Assembly (NCBI GenBank): GCA_003215725.1
Contig: QCJX01000006.1
Coordinates: 1-64,000 of the forward strand
DNA length: 64,000 bases
Direction of reading: 5' to 3'
Source of the DNA: Prochlorococcus sp. AG-409-I11
Lineage (GTDB): Bacteria > Cyanobacteriota > Cyanobacteriia > PCC-6307 > Cyanobiaceae
Under the pieces are notes generated by a model. That model searched no databases. It saw nothing but the letters and a program-made list of their open reading frames with translations, and was not told the DNA's origin. The translations under genes and the position numbers were made by a program. Shown piece by piece: positions 43,948 through 55,004 of the stretch; positions within the stretch are counted from its first letter, which is position 1; every line of letters begins with the position of its first letter.

Positions 43948-45143
43948 ATTTGATAATTAAGCGCTTCTAATCGAGTGTGCATCCATTTTAAAAGAGTTGC
44001 TGTGATCACTTCAATACCTATTTCTAAGCTCCTTTCATCAGCACAAAATTGACCATTATGAAGAGGGGCACACCCTTCTTTATTAGCAACTCCAAGGCGA
44101 AACATTGTGCCGGGAAGATCTTGCAAAAATTCTGCAAAATCCTCAGCCCCTAAGGAAGGCTGTGCCAAACGCACTACCTTTTCTGCACCTAATAATGAAA
44201 TAGCAGATTCCTCAAGTAAGTCAGTTAAAAAAGGATCGTTATAAATTGGGGGAGCAATACATCGATATTGAACGCTCACCTCGGCACCACAGCTCCCAAC
44301 AATTCCTTTGATTGTTTTTTCAAGCCAATCAGGCAAATTTTGATGCAAAGAGATATCCAAGCAACGTACTGTTCCTAAAAGTCTTACACGATCAGCAATA
44401 ACATTAAATGCTTTCCCCCCTTCAATTTTGCCAAAACTCACAACAACCGGATTCAGTGCATCAAGGCGACGACTAATTGCCTCTTGAATTCCAGTTACAA
44501 CTTTGGAAGCAATCCATATTGAATCAACTGCTTGATGAGGTCGTGCTCCATGTCCTCCTTCGCCAAGAATTTCAATCTCCAGCTCCCCTGCAGCTGCGGT
44601 TAAACTTCCTTTCCTGACTCCTATTTGACCAACAGGTAATTCAGGAAAAACATGTACTCCAAAAAGAGCGTCTAAGCCTTTAATAGCTCCGTCTGCTTTC
44701 ATCCAACTTGCACCAGCAGCAATCTCTTCTGCTGGTTGAAACAAAAGCCTAAATCCCATAGAAGACGATTGTTCATACTCAGCTAAAAGTCTTGCGACAC
44801 CTAAGCCAATACATGTATGTAAATCATGACCACATGCATGCATAACCCCTTGCCGCAATGAGGAGTATTCCAAACCTGTTTTCTCTTCAATGGGCAAGGC
44901 ATCCATATCTACTCGTAATCCAATGACAGGTCCATTTGTTGGACCAAGCTCTGCCACAACACCAGTACGACCTACCCCTTCCTGAACTTGCCAACCATAC
45001 TTTCGTAATTCACCAGCAACCAAAGCAGCTGTTTGATGTTCTTCTCCACTCAACTCAGGATGAGCGTGTATATGTCTGCGTATCTCCAGCAACTCTGGCA
45101 GAAATTTGTTTAATTTTGCGTTTGAATGCTTTAAGAAAGTCAT
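43944..45143 (-). CDS. M20-family amidohydrolase (IAA-amino acid/hippurate hydrolase type)
   Basis: 'LRVDMDALPIEEKTGLEY', 'MHACGHDLHTCIGLGVA', 'GGHGARPHQAVD'. Confidence 0.95.
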   Translation of the reverse strand: MTFLKHSNAKLNKFLPELLEIRRHIHAHPELSGEEHQTAALVAGELRKYGWQVQEGVGRTGVVAELGPTNGPVIGLRVDMDALPIEEKTGLEYSSLRQGVMHACGHDLHTCIGLGVARLLAEYEQSSSMGFRLLFQPAEEIAAGASWMKADGAIKGLDALFGVHVFPELPVGQIGVRKGSLTAAAGELEIEILGEGGHGARPHQAVDSIWIASKVVTGIQEAISRRLDALNPVVVSFGKIEGGKAFNVIADRVRLLGTVRCLDISLHQNLPDWLEKTIKGIVGSCGAEVSVQYRCIAPPIYNDPFLTDLLEESAISLLGAEKVVRLAQPSLGAEDFAEFLQDLPGTMFRLGVANKEGCAPLHNGQFCADERSLEIGIEVITATLLKWMHTRLEALNYQI

Positions 45144-45946
45144 GGTCTCTCCAAAGCAACAAATGACATTAAATCGTTAACAGCTTTTGGAGGCCAGTGG
45201 CGACTCTCTAAGAGCCATTCTGAATTAACATAACGACTATCAAGCCCTGCGGCAGCAGTCCAATTGCTTTCTGCTTCCCCTATAAATCCTTTTTTCCATA
45301 ACAAAGCCGTTAATCCTGCCCTTGCATCAGCAAACATTGGATTTTTACGGATAATGCTACGTAATTCAGATTCGGCTTGTTGTAGATGACCTAGTTCATA
45401 ATCAACTAATGCTTTCCTAGAAGATGCAATCAGAAAATATTCTCGAGCCAAGGAAGCTTTATAAAACAAATCTGATGCATCTTTCCACTCCCCTTTAGAT
45501 TGAAAAACATTTGCCAATCTGTACAAAACAATCGCATCATTTGGATTGCGATCAATAATCCATTTGTAATCTTTTTCTGCCTCATCCCAAAGGTTAAGTG
45601 CTTCTTCGGCTGAACCTCTATTGAAATGAGAGTCCTCTTCTAAAGGCAACAAGTTTATTGACTTTGTTTGATCCGAGATTGCCCCCTGAGGATCTCCTAA
45701 AGCAAGGCGAACATTACCACGATTGCTCAAAGCAAGAGCATTATTTGGATAAAGATGAATAAAATCATTCCACTGATGTAATGCTTCTGAATAATTACCA
45801 TCTCTACTTAATTGCAAAGCTCGATCAAAATCAATCTGAGGAGAATCTATAGCTTGAACAGGCAAAGGTTGTGCTATCAAAAATAACAATCCAATAACAA
45901 CAAAATTCATCGCAAAATATTTGTATTTGGATAAGTAAACAATCAC
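45140..45946 (-). CDS. TPR-repeat protein
   Basis: Signal-like N-terminus then TPR units '[26 protein letters not shown]', '[20 protein letters not shown]'. Confidence 0.88.
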   Translation of the reverse strand: MIVYLSKYKYFAMNFVVIGLLFLIAQPLPVQAIDSPQIDFDRALQLSRDGNYSEALHQWNDFIHLYPNNALALSNRGNVRLALGDPQGAISDQTKSINLLPLEEDSHFNRGSAEEALNLWDEAEKDYKWIIDRNPNDAIVLYRLANVFQSKGEWKDASDLFYKASLAREYFLIASSRKALVDYELGHLQQAESELRSIIRKNPMFADARAGLTALLWKKGFIGEAESNWTAAAGLDSRYVNSEWLLESRHWPPKAVNDLMSFVALERP

Positions 45947-47052
45947 AACTTCTCCTCAGATTCAAAATCAAGATGCTTACATGCTATTTGAGTTACAACT
46001 CTTCCTCTTGGAGTTCTTTGTAAAAAACCAATCTGTAATAGAAAAGGTTCAATTACAGATTCCACTGTGACAGCATCTTCTCCTAAAGCCGCCGCTAAAG
46101 TTTCAAGACCTACTGGACCGCCTCCATAATCTTGAATCATTAAGTGCAATAAACGTCTATCAGAGATATCTAAACCACGACTATCTACTCGATGCAATTC
46201 AAGAGCCTTATCTACCAAAGGCTTATCAATTGCACTTAATTGACCTTGAACAGTTGCAAAATCCCTTACTCTTCTAAGTAATCTATTAGCAATTCGTGGA
46301 GTACCCCTACAACGTTTAGCAATTTCCAAACTAGCTTGAATGCTCAATGCTAAACCCAACAATTTTGAGGTTCGAATAACAATATTTTGTAAGTCTTCCA
46401 ACTCATAAAATTCAAGTCTTTGAGTCATCCCAAAACGATCACGCAAAGGGGAACTGATAGCACCAGCTTTTGTAGTTGCTCCAATAAGTGTAAAAGGGGC
46501 TAATTCTATTGATCTGGTCCGAGCTGTACTGGTTTTCCCAACAGTGATATCTATACGAAGATCTTCCATCGCAGGGTACAAAAGCTCTTCTCCAATCTTT
46601 GGCAACCGATGAATTTCATCTACAAAGAGAACTTCTCGAGGCTGCAAATTCACTAATAATCCAATGATGTCACGGGGTCTTTCCAAAGCAGGGGCACTAG
46701 TTATGCGACATTTCACTCCTAATTCATTTGCTAAAACCAAAGCCATTGTTGTCTTTCCAAGGCCAGGTGGTCCATATAACAAGACATGATCTAGAGCATC
46801 CCCTCTTGACAAGGAAGCTTGGACGGCAATATTAAGAACCTTTTTAATATCAGACTGACCAATAAACTCACTCAATCGACTTGGTCGTAATCCATCATTC
46901 TGAAATAGAGAATCTTCTTCTGGAAGAACTGCTGGATCAATCACCCTTTGATTTGGTGCAAGAGATTCAGATTTGAATCGCTCAGAATTTGAAGAAACTA
47001 TGGCCATGATGGAAGGGTACCCACCTCTGCACATTGTCGGTGTATTAAACAA
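45943..47052 (-). CDS. ruvB: Holliday junction DNA helicase RuvB
   Basis: '[12 protein letters not shown]', '[18 protein letters not shown]', '[24 protein letters not shown]'. Confidence 0.97.
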   Translation of the reverse strand: MFNTPTMCRGGYPSIMAIVSSNSERFKSESLAPNQRVIDPAVLPEEDSLFQNDGLRPSRLSEFIGQSDIKKVLNIAVQASLSRGDALDHVLLYGPPGLGKTTMALVLANELGVKCRITSAPALERPRDIIGLLVNLQPREVLFVDEIHRLPKIGEELLYPAMEDLRIDITVGKTSTARTRSIELAPFTLIGATTKAGAISSPLRDRFGMTQRLEFYELEDLQNIVIRTSKLLGLALSIQASLEIAKRCRGTPRIANRLLRRVRDFATVQGQLSAIDKPLVDKALELHRVDSRGLDISDRRLLHLMIQDYGGGPVGLETLAAALGEDAVTVESVIEPFLLQIGFLQRTPRGRVVTQIACKHLDFESEEKL

Positions 47053-47057
47053 AAGAG

Positions 47058-47561
47058 ATGGCTAAAGGAACCAACAAAAAAACGCCTCAATCGACAAGAA
47101 AACCCTCTAATCGTCGGTTAGCTGACAATCGTCTAGCAAGGCATCAATACGAAATTCTTGAGACTCTTGAAACAGGCATCGAGTTATTAGGTACTGAAGT
47201 TAAATCAATACGAGCGGGGAAAGCTAATTTACGGGATGGTTTCTGTCTAGTCAGAAAAGGAGAGCTACACCTTCATAACGTTCATATTTCTCCTCATAGC
47301 CATGCTGGAAATTACTTTAATCATGATCCTTTGCGGACCAGAAAGTTATTAGCCCATCGAGAAGAAATTAACAAATTCAAAGCTAAGCTTGACAAGAAAG
47401 GATTAACTCTCATCCCATTAACTCTTCATCTCAAAGGCTCATGGATTAAACTTGTAATTGGTCTAGGAAGAGGTAAAAAGCTTCATGACAAAAGACAAGA
47501 TGAGAAAAGAAAACAGGCTGATAAAGAAGTTAAATCTGCGCTAAAAAGATTTAACAATTAA
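47058..47561 (+). CDS. smpB: SsrA-binding protein
   Basis: '[39 protein letters not shown]'. Confidence 0.96.
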   Translation: MAKGTNKKTPQSTRKPSNRRLADNRLARHQYEILETLETGIELLGTEVKSIRAGKANLRDGFCLVRKGELHLHNVHISPHSHAGNYFNHDPLRTRKLLAHREEINKFKAKLDKKGLTLIPLTLHLKGSWIKLVIGLGRGKKLHDKRQDEKRKQADKEVKSALKRFNN

Positions 47562-47587
47562 AATATAACTTCTACAAAGTCAGTTCA

Positions 47588-47809
47588 ATGAGCAGAAAAA
47601 ATCAATTAAAAGCATTAAAAGCCTATCGAGAGAATCTACTTGCTGAGCTTACCTATTTTTATAAAACCGCATTTGATAACATCTGCGACCTTGATATCAC
47701 AGAAGGTGACATAGCAAAGCTATCGCAAATATTGCTCCAGTCAAAAGAAGCAGCTTTAATGCCATTGCAAAAAGAGATTGAAAGTCAATTAATTATCAAA
47801 GCCAACTAA
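47588..47809 (+). CDS. Small hypothetical protein
   Basis: 73-aa ORF followed 4 nt later by next gene; both downstream of smpB. Confidence 0.65.
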   Translation: MSRKNQLKALKAYRENLLAELTYFYKTAFDNICDLDITEGDIAKLSQILLQSKEAALMPLQKEIESQLIIKAN

Positions 47810-47813
47810 AAAA

Positions 47814-48281
47814 ATGACTGATAACTGGCTTAACAATTTAGAAAAAGATCTTCAAGCAAAGCTGGAAGATCTTTTAAAAATCAATCCCCTTCAAGAGTCA
47901 TTATTGCAAAATCAAAATCAACAAGATGTTTTTCATTCATTACTAATACGACAAAAAAGTATTGCTCAAAAAGCCAACCTCAAAAGACATGAATTGCTAT
48001 CTTTAGCTGAGAATATAAAAGAATGGAAAAAAAAAGAAGTTAAAGCCAAGCAATATGAAGCTATTGAATTAGCTGACCAAGTAAGACAACACCTAACAAA
48101 ATTAATGGAGCTTGGAAGATTGCTTTGGCTTGAGCTTGACGAACTAGGAATTCAACACAAAAAAATCCAAAATGATTTGGATAGCTTTTCTAATAAAAAT
48201 CACGCATCACAATCAAATCCACATGCTCCCTGGGAAAAGCTAGAGATTGAAAAAGAACTAGACCTTTTAAAAAAAGTCTAA
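47814..48281 (+). CDS. Coiled-coil hypothetical protein
   Basis: 155 aa, highly helical and charged. Confidence 0.65.
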   Translation: MTDNWLNNLEKDLQAKLEDLLKINPLQESLLQNQNQQDVFHSLLIRQKSIAQKANLKRHELLSLAENIKEWKKKEVKAKQYEAIELADQVRQHLTKLMELGRLLWLELDELGIQHKKIQNDLDSFSNKNHASQSNPHAPWEKLEIEKELDLLKKV

Positions 48282-48290
48282 AAAACTAAT

Positions 48291-48581
48291 TCATTCCTTA
48301 GGTGCAGGTGGCTCCAAGCTCACATTCTCTGGAGGAGGTGTTGGATCAGGATCTGCGATCAACATATGTTGAAGCACAATCTCTGGTCTTTCACTATCAC
48401 GCCATCGAATGCGATATGCAGGCATTTTGGTGCCTCGGCTGGTGGTTTGTTCCACCGGTTCCATTACCCAGCCACGTCTAGAACGTCCCTGGGGATTGCG
48501 CTTGACAACCGCGTCTGCGTGTTTAAAGCGGAAACCTACGCGCTCACCACTCATCAGAACATAAACTGACCACTGGCTCAA
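48291..48581 (-). CDS. Conserved hypothetical protein
   Basis: 96-aa ORF, Arg/Trp-rich, locally higher GC; convergent with upstream gene. Confidence 0.7.
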   Translation of the reverse strand: MSQWSVYVLMSGERVGFRFKHADAVVKRNPQGRSRRGWVMEPVEQTTSRGTKMPAYRIRWRDSERPEIVLQHMLIADPDPTPPPENVSLEPPAPKE

Positions 48582-48598
48582 TTATCCACTTTCATGGT

Positions 48599-50122
48599 TC
48601 ATTGACCAGGTGAAGATTTCACTGAGTCCGGGCGTAATAGAGGAAAAGCAATAACATCTCTTATAGAAGGACTATCTGTAAGTAGCATTACTAAGCGATC
48701 GATTCCTATACCCAAGCCTCCTGTAGGGGGCATTCCCACCTCTAAAGCATTCAGGAAATCTTCATCTATTGAATGGGCTTCCAAGTCTCCAGCATCCCTT
48801 CGTGCTTGCTGAGCAGTTAAACGCTGACGTTGATCTATCGGATCAATTAACTCACTAAAAGCATTTGCTGTTTCTCGTCCAGCAATAAACAATTCAAAGC
48901 GTTCAACTATGCCTTCTTTACTGCGATGGGGTCTAGCTAATGGAGAAATCTCAATTGGATAATCAACAACAAAAGTCGGTTGAATAAGCTTCGTTTCAAC
49001 ACATTGTTCAAAAGCTTCATTCAATAACCTTCCAACATTCTCAGAAGCCTTTTCAGGCACCTCTAGGCCCGCCTCGATCATGGCTGAAGCTGCTTTATCA
49101 GGGTCTTGAGAAAACGCAAAGAAATCTAGCCCTGTAGCCTCTTGAACTAATTCATGCATTGTTGCTCTTCTCCATGGGGGTGACAGATCAATTTCTGTTC
49201 CTTGATAAGAAATGTTTGTTGTGCCACATATTTGTTTAGAGATCGAAACTATTAATTCTTCCGTCAAATTCATCATTTCGTTGTAATCCACAAAAGCCTG
49301 ATATATCTCTACTGAAGTGAATTCAGGGTTATGGCGAGTACTAATCCCTTCATTCCTAAAGATTCTGCCTAGTTCATATACCTTTTCAAAACCACCAACA
49401 ACTAGTCGCTTGAGATGAAGCTCAGTTGCAATTCTTAGGTAAAGCTGCAAATCAAGTGTGTTGTGATGCGTAACAAAAGGTCGAGCTTCAGCTCCTCCGG
49501 CCTCGGATTGAAGTACTGGTGTTTCTATCTCTAAAAAACCACGATCATCCAACCATCTACGAATTGCACTAACTAAAAGCGCCCTCCGACGAAACGTTTG
49601 ACGAGACTGAGGGTTAACTACTAAATCAAGATATCTTTGTCTATATCGCTTTTCTACATCAGCTAGTCCATGCCACTTATCTGGTAGTGGCTGCAGAGAT
49701 TTGCAAAGCATTTGCCAAGATAAAACTTTTACAGAAAGCTCTCCACGATCAGTTCTCCGCAAAATACCTTTAACTCCAATCCAATCGCCAGAGTCAACAA
49801 GATCTGTTAATTGAGCAAAAGGACCAGGTTGACAATCTTCATTCAAAGCTTTTTCCAGTGTTGCTTTTTCTAAATAAAGCTGAATGGTGCCTGTTTCATC
49901 AGCCAGCGTGAAAAAAGCAAGTTTTCCCATAACTCGACGAGAGATCACCCTCCCTGCAACGCATACATTTGTTTGCCTTTCCTGACCTTTAGGCAAATCA
50001 GAGTGAACAGCTTGCAAGGAAGCAGCCTGGTGGGTTGGCTCATAACAAACGGCATAAGGGCCTTGCCCCAAGGCCCTTAATGATTTTGCCTTTTCTATTC
50101 GTGTCTCTCTTAAGTCGGACAA
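48599..50122 (-). CDS. lysS: Lysyl-tRNA synthetase (class II)
   Basis: '[26 protein letters not shown]', '[17 protein letters not shown]', '[16 protein letters not shown]'. Confidence 0.98.
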   Translation of the reverse strand: MSDLRETRIEKAKSLRALGQGPYAVCYEPTHQAASLQAVHSDLPKGQERQTNVCVAGRVISRRVMGKLAFFTLADETGTIQLYLEKATLEKALNEDCQPGPFAQLTDLVDSGDWIGVKGILRRTDRGELSVKVLSWQMLCKSLQPLPDKWHGLADVEKRYRQRYLDLVVNPQSRQTFRRRALLVSAIRRWLDDRGFLEIETPVLQSEAGGAEARPFVTHHNTLDLQLYLRIATELHLKRLVVGGFEKVYELGRIFRNEGISTRHNPEFTSVEIYQAFVDYNEMMNLTEELIVSISKQICGTTNISYQGTEIDLSPPWRRATMHELVQEATGLDFFAFSQDPDKAASAMIEAGLEVPEKASENVGRLLNEAFEQCVETKLIQPTFVVDYPIEISPLARPHRSKEGIVERFELFIAGRETANAFSELIDPIDQRQRLTAQQARRDAGDLEAHSIDEDFLNALEVGMPPTGGLGIGIDRLVMLLTDSPSIRDVIAFPLLRPDSVKSSPGQ

Positions 50123-50192
50123 GGGGTTATTAGTAGATCGGCGTCATCTTGCCTTAGAAGTGACGAAACGACAGCTTAATGTCATCCATTCT

Positions 50193-51047
50193 TTAACTAG
50201 CTATTGCGGATGGGAACTCACCCATTCTCTGAGATGCATATCCAATCCCTCTTACAGTGAGAATTAATTCAGGGTTTCTTGGGTCAGGTTCCAGCTTGCC
50301 TCTCAAACGAGCAACATATACATCTACAACTCGCAGGTCAGCTGCTCTTCTTGGGGGATAACCCCAAAGCTGTTCCAGTATTTCCGCTCGTGGGACAACT
50401 CTCCCTGGCTCACGAAACAAGAGTTCAAGAAGGCTAAATTCGGTATAAGTAAGTCCAATCCTCTCTCCACCTCTACTGACTTGTCTACGGTTTGTGTCAA
50501 CGACTAAATCACCTAATTTCATCACACCTTGGCCTACCGGCAGTTCTCTTGGCTCTGCAACATATGCCCCAGGTCCTACTCTCCTAAGGATTGTTGCTAT
50601 TCGAACTTCCAACTCTTTTGGACTAAAAGGTTTTGAAAGGTAATCATCTGCTCCAAGATCAAGGCCAGCAACTCGCTCAGAAATAGCCTCAAGTGCTGTA
50701 AGGAAAATAATAGGGACACAAGACTCAGCTCTAAGACGCCTACAGACAGCAAACCCATCTATTTTTGGAAGCATTACATCTAAAACAATCAAATCAGGAG
50801 ACTCACGGTGAAAAATTTCTATGGCTTTTTCCCCATCTTCTGCTGATAGAACTCTGTAACCAGCAAGCTCTAACCGAGTTACTAAAACTTTTAAAACCGC
50901 AGGCTCATCATCTACAACAAGAATGCAAGCTTTAGGGGTCGATGAAGACCTGCCAGCAGGTCCATTAGCATTTTTTAGCTGGGATGGACCTCCCTCAGGC
51001 ATGAAACCTTCCTCATCAAGAAATGCAACCATAACCTTACAACCCAA
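50193..51047 (-). CDS. rpaB: OmpR-type response regulator RpaB
   Basis: Receiver 'ILVVDDEPAVLKVLVTRLELAGYRV', 'DLIVLDVMLPKIDGFAVCRRLR'; wHTH 'PELILTVRGIGYASQ'. Confidence 0.92.
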   Translation of the reverse strand: MGCKVMVAFLDEEGFMPEGGPSQLKNANGPAGRSSSTPKACILVVDDEPAVLKVLVTRLELAGYRVLSAEDGEKAIEIFHRESPDLIVLDVMLPKIDGFAVCRRLRAESCVPIIFLTALEAISERVAGLDLGADDYLSKPFSPKELEVRIATILRRVGPGAYVAEPRELPVGQGVMKLGDLVVDTNRRQVSRGGERIGLTYTEFSLLELLFREPGRVVPRAEILEQLWGYPPRRAADLRVVDVYVARLRGKLEPDPRNPELILTVRGIGYASQRMGEFPSAIAS

Positions 51048-51435
51048 ACAAAAACCCTAAAAAAGAGCACCTTTATAGGATTTTTTTTGTTTTTTTTAAG
51101 ATTTCAAAAGTATTTATACCTACGAAGGCGTCCCGTTTTATTGCAGTCTTAGATGTATCTAAATCCACTCCACAGCGTAATTATTGATCCAAATACAAAG
51201 GACTCGTAGATGGCAAGAATTAAAAAAATAGGAAGGGAAAAAGATTTTTTGACTAGTACACAATTCTTCGCAAGATTGACGTCGAAATCCAAAGAAAATG
51301 GAATCAAAGCAATTTGCCGGAGAATGCACACAAAAAAATAGATTCTTAAAATGACATATAATTTATGTTAATTCATATAAATGCAAGTTATTAGAAAAAT
51401 TACTTTAGAACTTTAATCTCTAAACTATTGTTGAA

Positions 51436-51954
51436 TTACTTATATTTAGTTCGATTATATCTTAAAAAGAGCAATAACAGTGTACATACAATAGGTGATA
51501 ACAAACCTGTTATTAAGGTTTGAGAAATTAATACATTAAATACCCAATCCTTAGAAAAATAATTCGACTCAAAAACTGGTAAAAATAACATCTGAAACCA
51601 TAAACTAAATCCCAGAAATAAAGTTCCAACAAATGCTAATAGTCCAAGACTTAGGCTTCTTTCAATCAATGGACCCTTACTACCTAATCGACCCCACCAA
51701 AAACCGAGAAAGAATAAAACAGGGATGTGTGAGGAACTGCCAAGGCAAATACTGTCTAAAAAAAGACCTAACACAAAACCAGCCATAGCTCCAGAAAAAG
51801 AACCTTCTTCTAAAGCCCATGGCAGTAACCACAAAATAGCCCAACTAGGTTTAACGCCTCCAATAGTTAACCAACTTGGCGAAGACAAGAATAAAATTGG
51901 AACAGAAAATAATCCTAATAAATATAATTTTTTTCTATGAAGTATTGATTTCAA
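51436..51954 (-). CDS. mreD: Rod shape-determining protein MreD-like
   Basis: Multi-TM, follows mreB-mreC. Confidence 0.8.
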   Translation of the reverse strand: MKSILHRKKLYLLGLFSVPILFLSSPSWLTIGGVKPSWAILWLLPWALEEGSFSGAMAGFVLGLFLDSICLGSSSHIPVLFFLGFWWGRLGSKGPLIERSLSLGLLAFVGTLFLGFSLWFQMLFLPVFESNYFSKDWVFNVLISQTLITGLLSPIVCTLLLLFLRYNRTKYK

Positions 51955-52694
51955 GGTTTAACAACTTGTACCCAATCAATTGCTTCTGGTGCAGCAGTTA
52001 ATTGCACCATCGCAATTGGGGCTGGCAATGCATTTTTGTCGATATGTTGAATTACTCCAACAGGCAAATTAGGAGGGAACAAAGTACTGGCTGGAGAAGT
52101 ACTAATAATATCTCCAGGATTAGCTTGAGGATCTTTATTAAGAAAACGCATTTGAGGTCTATTGGTACCTATTCCAAGCAAAACTCCATGCCTTTTAGTT
52201 CTATCTATCCAAACCCCTACTCGACTCCCAGGAGCAGTGAGTAAACGAACTCGAGACGTCAAAGGAGTAACACTGTGAATAATGCCAATGAGTCCTCCAG
52301 GACCAATAACTGCATCACCTGAATTAATTCCAGAGATCAAACCTTTATTTAATTCCAACTGTTGCCACCATCCATTTGTATTTCTTGAAATAACAGCTGC
52401 TGAAATACGCTGATTTTTCTTAGACCTCTTAAGTTCAAGCATCTCTCTTAACCGTCGATTATCACTTTCAAGCAAACTCAACTGGATTTCCCGTTCAAGT
52501 TGAAATCCATTCTGAATCCAATCTTTCTGAGCCGAACCTGGCCAAAAAGGTCTAATTATCAATGCATATGAATCAAGGAACCCTGCTCCTTTACTCCAAC
52601 GCACACAGGTAAGAGCTATTGCAAGAAAAAGCCAAGGTCGTAGACGGCGAAGAGACCACCAACGAACAGTTGCCTGCCGTCGCGTATCCACCAT
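51951..52694 (-). CDS. mreC: Rod shape-determining protein MreC
   Basis: Coiled-coil then 'GPGGLIGIIHSVTPLTSRVRLLTAPGSRVGV'; between mreB and mreD. Confidence 0.92.
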   Translation of the reverse strand: MVDTRRQATVRWWSLRRLRPWLFLAIALTCVRWSKGAGFLDSYALIIRPFWPGSAQKDWIQNGFQLEREIQLSLLESDNRRLREMLELKRSKKNQRISAAVISRNTNGWWQQLELNKGLISGINSGDAVIGPGGLIGIIHSVTPLTSRVRLLTAPGSRVGVWIDRTKRHGVLLGIGTNRPQMRFLNKDPQANPGDIISTSPASTLFPPNLPVGVIQHIDKNALPAPIAMVQLTAAPEAIDWVQVVKP

Positions 52695-52698
52695 AAAT

Positions 52699-53751
52699 TC
52701 AATCTCTTACTGCATTTCTAGCGAACTCAGGTGTATCTAAAACTCGCCTTAGCCGCTTGAAATCATCCAATACTTGCCCACAACCATTAACAACACACAG
52801 TAAAGGATCTTCAGCTACATGAGTAAAAATTCCAGTTTCATGACTCACAAGATCACTTATACCTCGTACAAGTGCTCCTCCACCAGCAAGCATGATGCCT
52901 CTATCAACAATATCTGCTGCTAATTCAGGGGGCGTATTTTCTAAAGTTCTTTTCACTGCCTCAACAATTTTATTCAAAGGCTCTGCAATAGCTTCCCGCA
53001 AATCCCCAGATTGCAAATTTATAGAGCGAGGCAAGCCAGAAAGTAAATGCAGGCCACGAACATCCATTGATTTCATGTCAAAATCATTATCTGGGAAAGC
53101 TGATCCAATTCGGATTTTGATTTCTTCAGCTGTTCGCTCTCCTACAACTAAATTATGAACCTTTTTTAAATAAGTAGCTATTGAATCATTTATTTCATCA
53201 CCAGCGACTCGAACAGACTCACTAAGAACAGTACCTCCCAAACTCAACACAGCAACCTCTGTGGTGCCTCCTCCAATATCCACAATCATGGTACCGATTG
53301 GTTCTGTCACAGGAAGAGAAGCGCCTATAGCTGCTGCAACAGGTTCGTCTATTAAATGAACTTCCCTTGCACCTGCTAGACCAGCTTCTCGCACAGCACG
53401 ACGTTCAACGCTAGTCACACCACTGGGTATTCCAACTACTAGCCTTGGAGCAATAATTCCTCGTCCTTCATTACATTTTTGAATGAAGCTTTTGAGCATT
53501 TGTTCAGCTGCATCAAAATCCGCAATCACTCCATCCCTTAAAGGCCTGACTGCACGAATATTTCCTGGAGTCCTCCCTAGCATTAATTTTGCATCATCTC
53601 CTACAGCTAATGGGGATCCATCTTCCAGATCCATTGCTACAACAGAAGGTTCTTGCAGAACAATCCCTTTTCCAGAAACATAAATCAAGGTATTAGCTGT
53701 ACCAAGATCAATGCCGATATCACGCGATAACTTGAAACGACTCAGAAACAC
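52699..53751 (-). CDS. mreB: Rod shape-determining protein MreB
   Basis: 'DIGIDLGTANTLIYVSGKGIVLQEPSVVA', 'MIVDIGGGTTEVAVLSLGG'. Confidence 0.98.
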   Translation of the reverse strand: MFLSRFKLSRDIGIDLGTANTLIYVSGKGIVLQEPSVVAMDLEDGSPLAVGDDAKLMLGRTPGNIRAVRPLRDGVIADFDAAEQMLKSFIQKCNEGRGIIAPRLVVGIPSGVTSVERRAVREAGLAGAREVHLIDEPVAAAIGASLPVTEPIGTMIVDIGGGTTEVAVLSLGGTVLSESVRVAGDEINDSIATYLKKVHNLVVGERTAEEIKIRIGSAFPDNDFDMKSMDVRGLHLLSGLPRSINLQSGDLREAIAEPLNKIVEAVKRTLENTPPELAADIVDRGIMLAGGGALVRGISDLVSHETGIFTHVAEDPLLCVVNGCGQVLDDFKRLRRVLDTPEFARNAVRD

Positions 53752-53901
53752 GGTTTTTATGTTCAGACCGGCGAATCATAAAGGTAGTTCCATGAGTTGT
53801 TGCTAGATATTCTTCGTTCCGAAGCACTGGCTGGTCCAGCTTGCTGACAGTCCAGTCAAATTGGACCATCATTAAGTCATTTCAATTAGCAACGAGTACC
53901 A

Positions 53902-54291
53902 ATGAGCGTTAATTCCGTGACACTTGTCGGCAGGGCTGGCCGTGATCCTGATGTGCGTTACTTCGAATCTGGAAGCGTAGTAGCAAATTTAACGCTGGCT
54001 GTAAATCGAAGAAGTCGAGATGATGAGCCTGATTGGTTTAATCTTGAAATTTGGGGTAAACAAGCACAAGTAGCAGCTGATTACGTAAAAAAAGGTTCTC
54101 TAATAGGTATTACAGGAAGTTTTAAGTTAGATACTTGGACAGATAGAAATACGGGAGAAGAAAGAAGCAAACCTGTAGTTCGAGTAGATCGTCTTGAACT
54201 TCTAGGATCCAAAAGAGATTCAGATGCCAATGGATTTAATGGATCAGGGTCAATAAGTCATAGTCCAAATAATGAAGAAATCCCCTTCTAA
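53902..54291 (+). CDS. ssb: Single-stranded DNA-binding protein
   Basis: 'MSVNSVTLVGRAGRDPDVRYFESGSVVANLTLAVNR', acidic tip 'NNEEIPF'. Confidence 0.96.
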   Translation: MSVNSVTLVGRAGRDPDVRYFESGSVVANLTLAVNRRSRDDEPDWFNLEIWGKQAQVAADYVKKGSLIGITGSFKLDTWTDRNTGEERSKPVVRVDRLELLGSKRDSDANGFNGSGSISHSPNNEEIPF

Positions 54292-54298
54292 ATAATAA

Positions 54299-54955
54299 TC
54301 AACCTTTGTATAACCTTTTCCAAATCCTTAATACGATCCAAACAAATGCAGAAACGAAACCTAGAGCTAAAATAACCTTGATAAGTTTAGAAATAGGATC
54401 AATCCATATTTCCACATTGGTATAACTTTCTCCCAAAGCATAACCAGCACTTGTTAACAATATCATCCAAATAAGACTTCCCGCTGATGTCCAGATAACA
54501 AAAGGAAGTAGAGGCATTAGTTCTACTCCAGCTGGCACTGAAATCAAAGTTCTAATTCCAGGAATTAATCTACCCCAGAAGACCAAAGCAGTTCCATAGC
54601 GATTAAACCATCTACGACTACGTGATAATTCATCTGGACTAATTCCAATCCATTTCCCATGATTAGATAACCAATTTTCAAGCCTTTTTTCATTCACTAA
54701 TCTACCAATTCCGTACCATGGGAATGCTCCAAATACTGTTCCAATTAAACCTGCTAATACAACAGGAAGAAAATGTAATTGGCCTTGCTGAACATAAAAA
54801 CCTCCTAGAGGCATAATTAACTCAGAAGGAATTGGTGGGAATAAATTCTCCAAAAACATAGCTAATAAAATTGTCCCATAACCAATCCATTGATTTGCCT
54901 CTACAGCATTACCTATCAAAGTAGGCAATTGAGTTAACAGTTGGGAGATATCCAT
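54299..54955 (-). CDS. DedA-family membrane protein
   Basis: 'FLENLFPPIPSELIMPLGGF', 'FWGRLIPGIRTLISVPAGVELMPLLPF'. Confidence 0.94.
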   Translation of the reverse strand: MDISQLLTQLPTLIGNAVEANQWIGYGTILLAMFLENLFPPIPSELIMPLGGFYVQQGQLHFLPVVLAGLIGTVFGAFPWYGIGRLVNEKRLENWLSNHGKWIGISPDELSRSRRWFNRYGTALVFWGRLIPGIRTLISVPAGVELMPLLPFVIWTSAGSLIWMILLTSAGYALGESYTNVEIWIDPISKLIKVILALGFVSAFVWIVLRIWKRLYKG

Positions 54956-55004
54956 AAATATTTAGATAGAAAAATAATTAGCTTTAAAAGCCAATTAATG
55001 GAGC

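Noticed and set aside
51149-51331. Minus-strand 60-aa ORF in rpaB-mreD gap
   Set aside because: Low-complexity AT-driven composition; no RBS or conservation cue.
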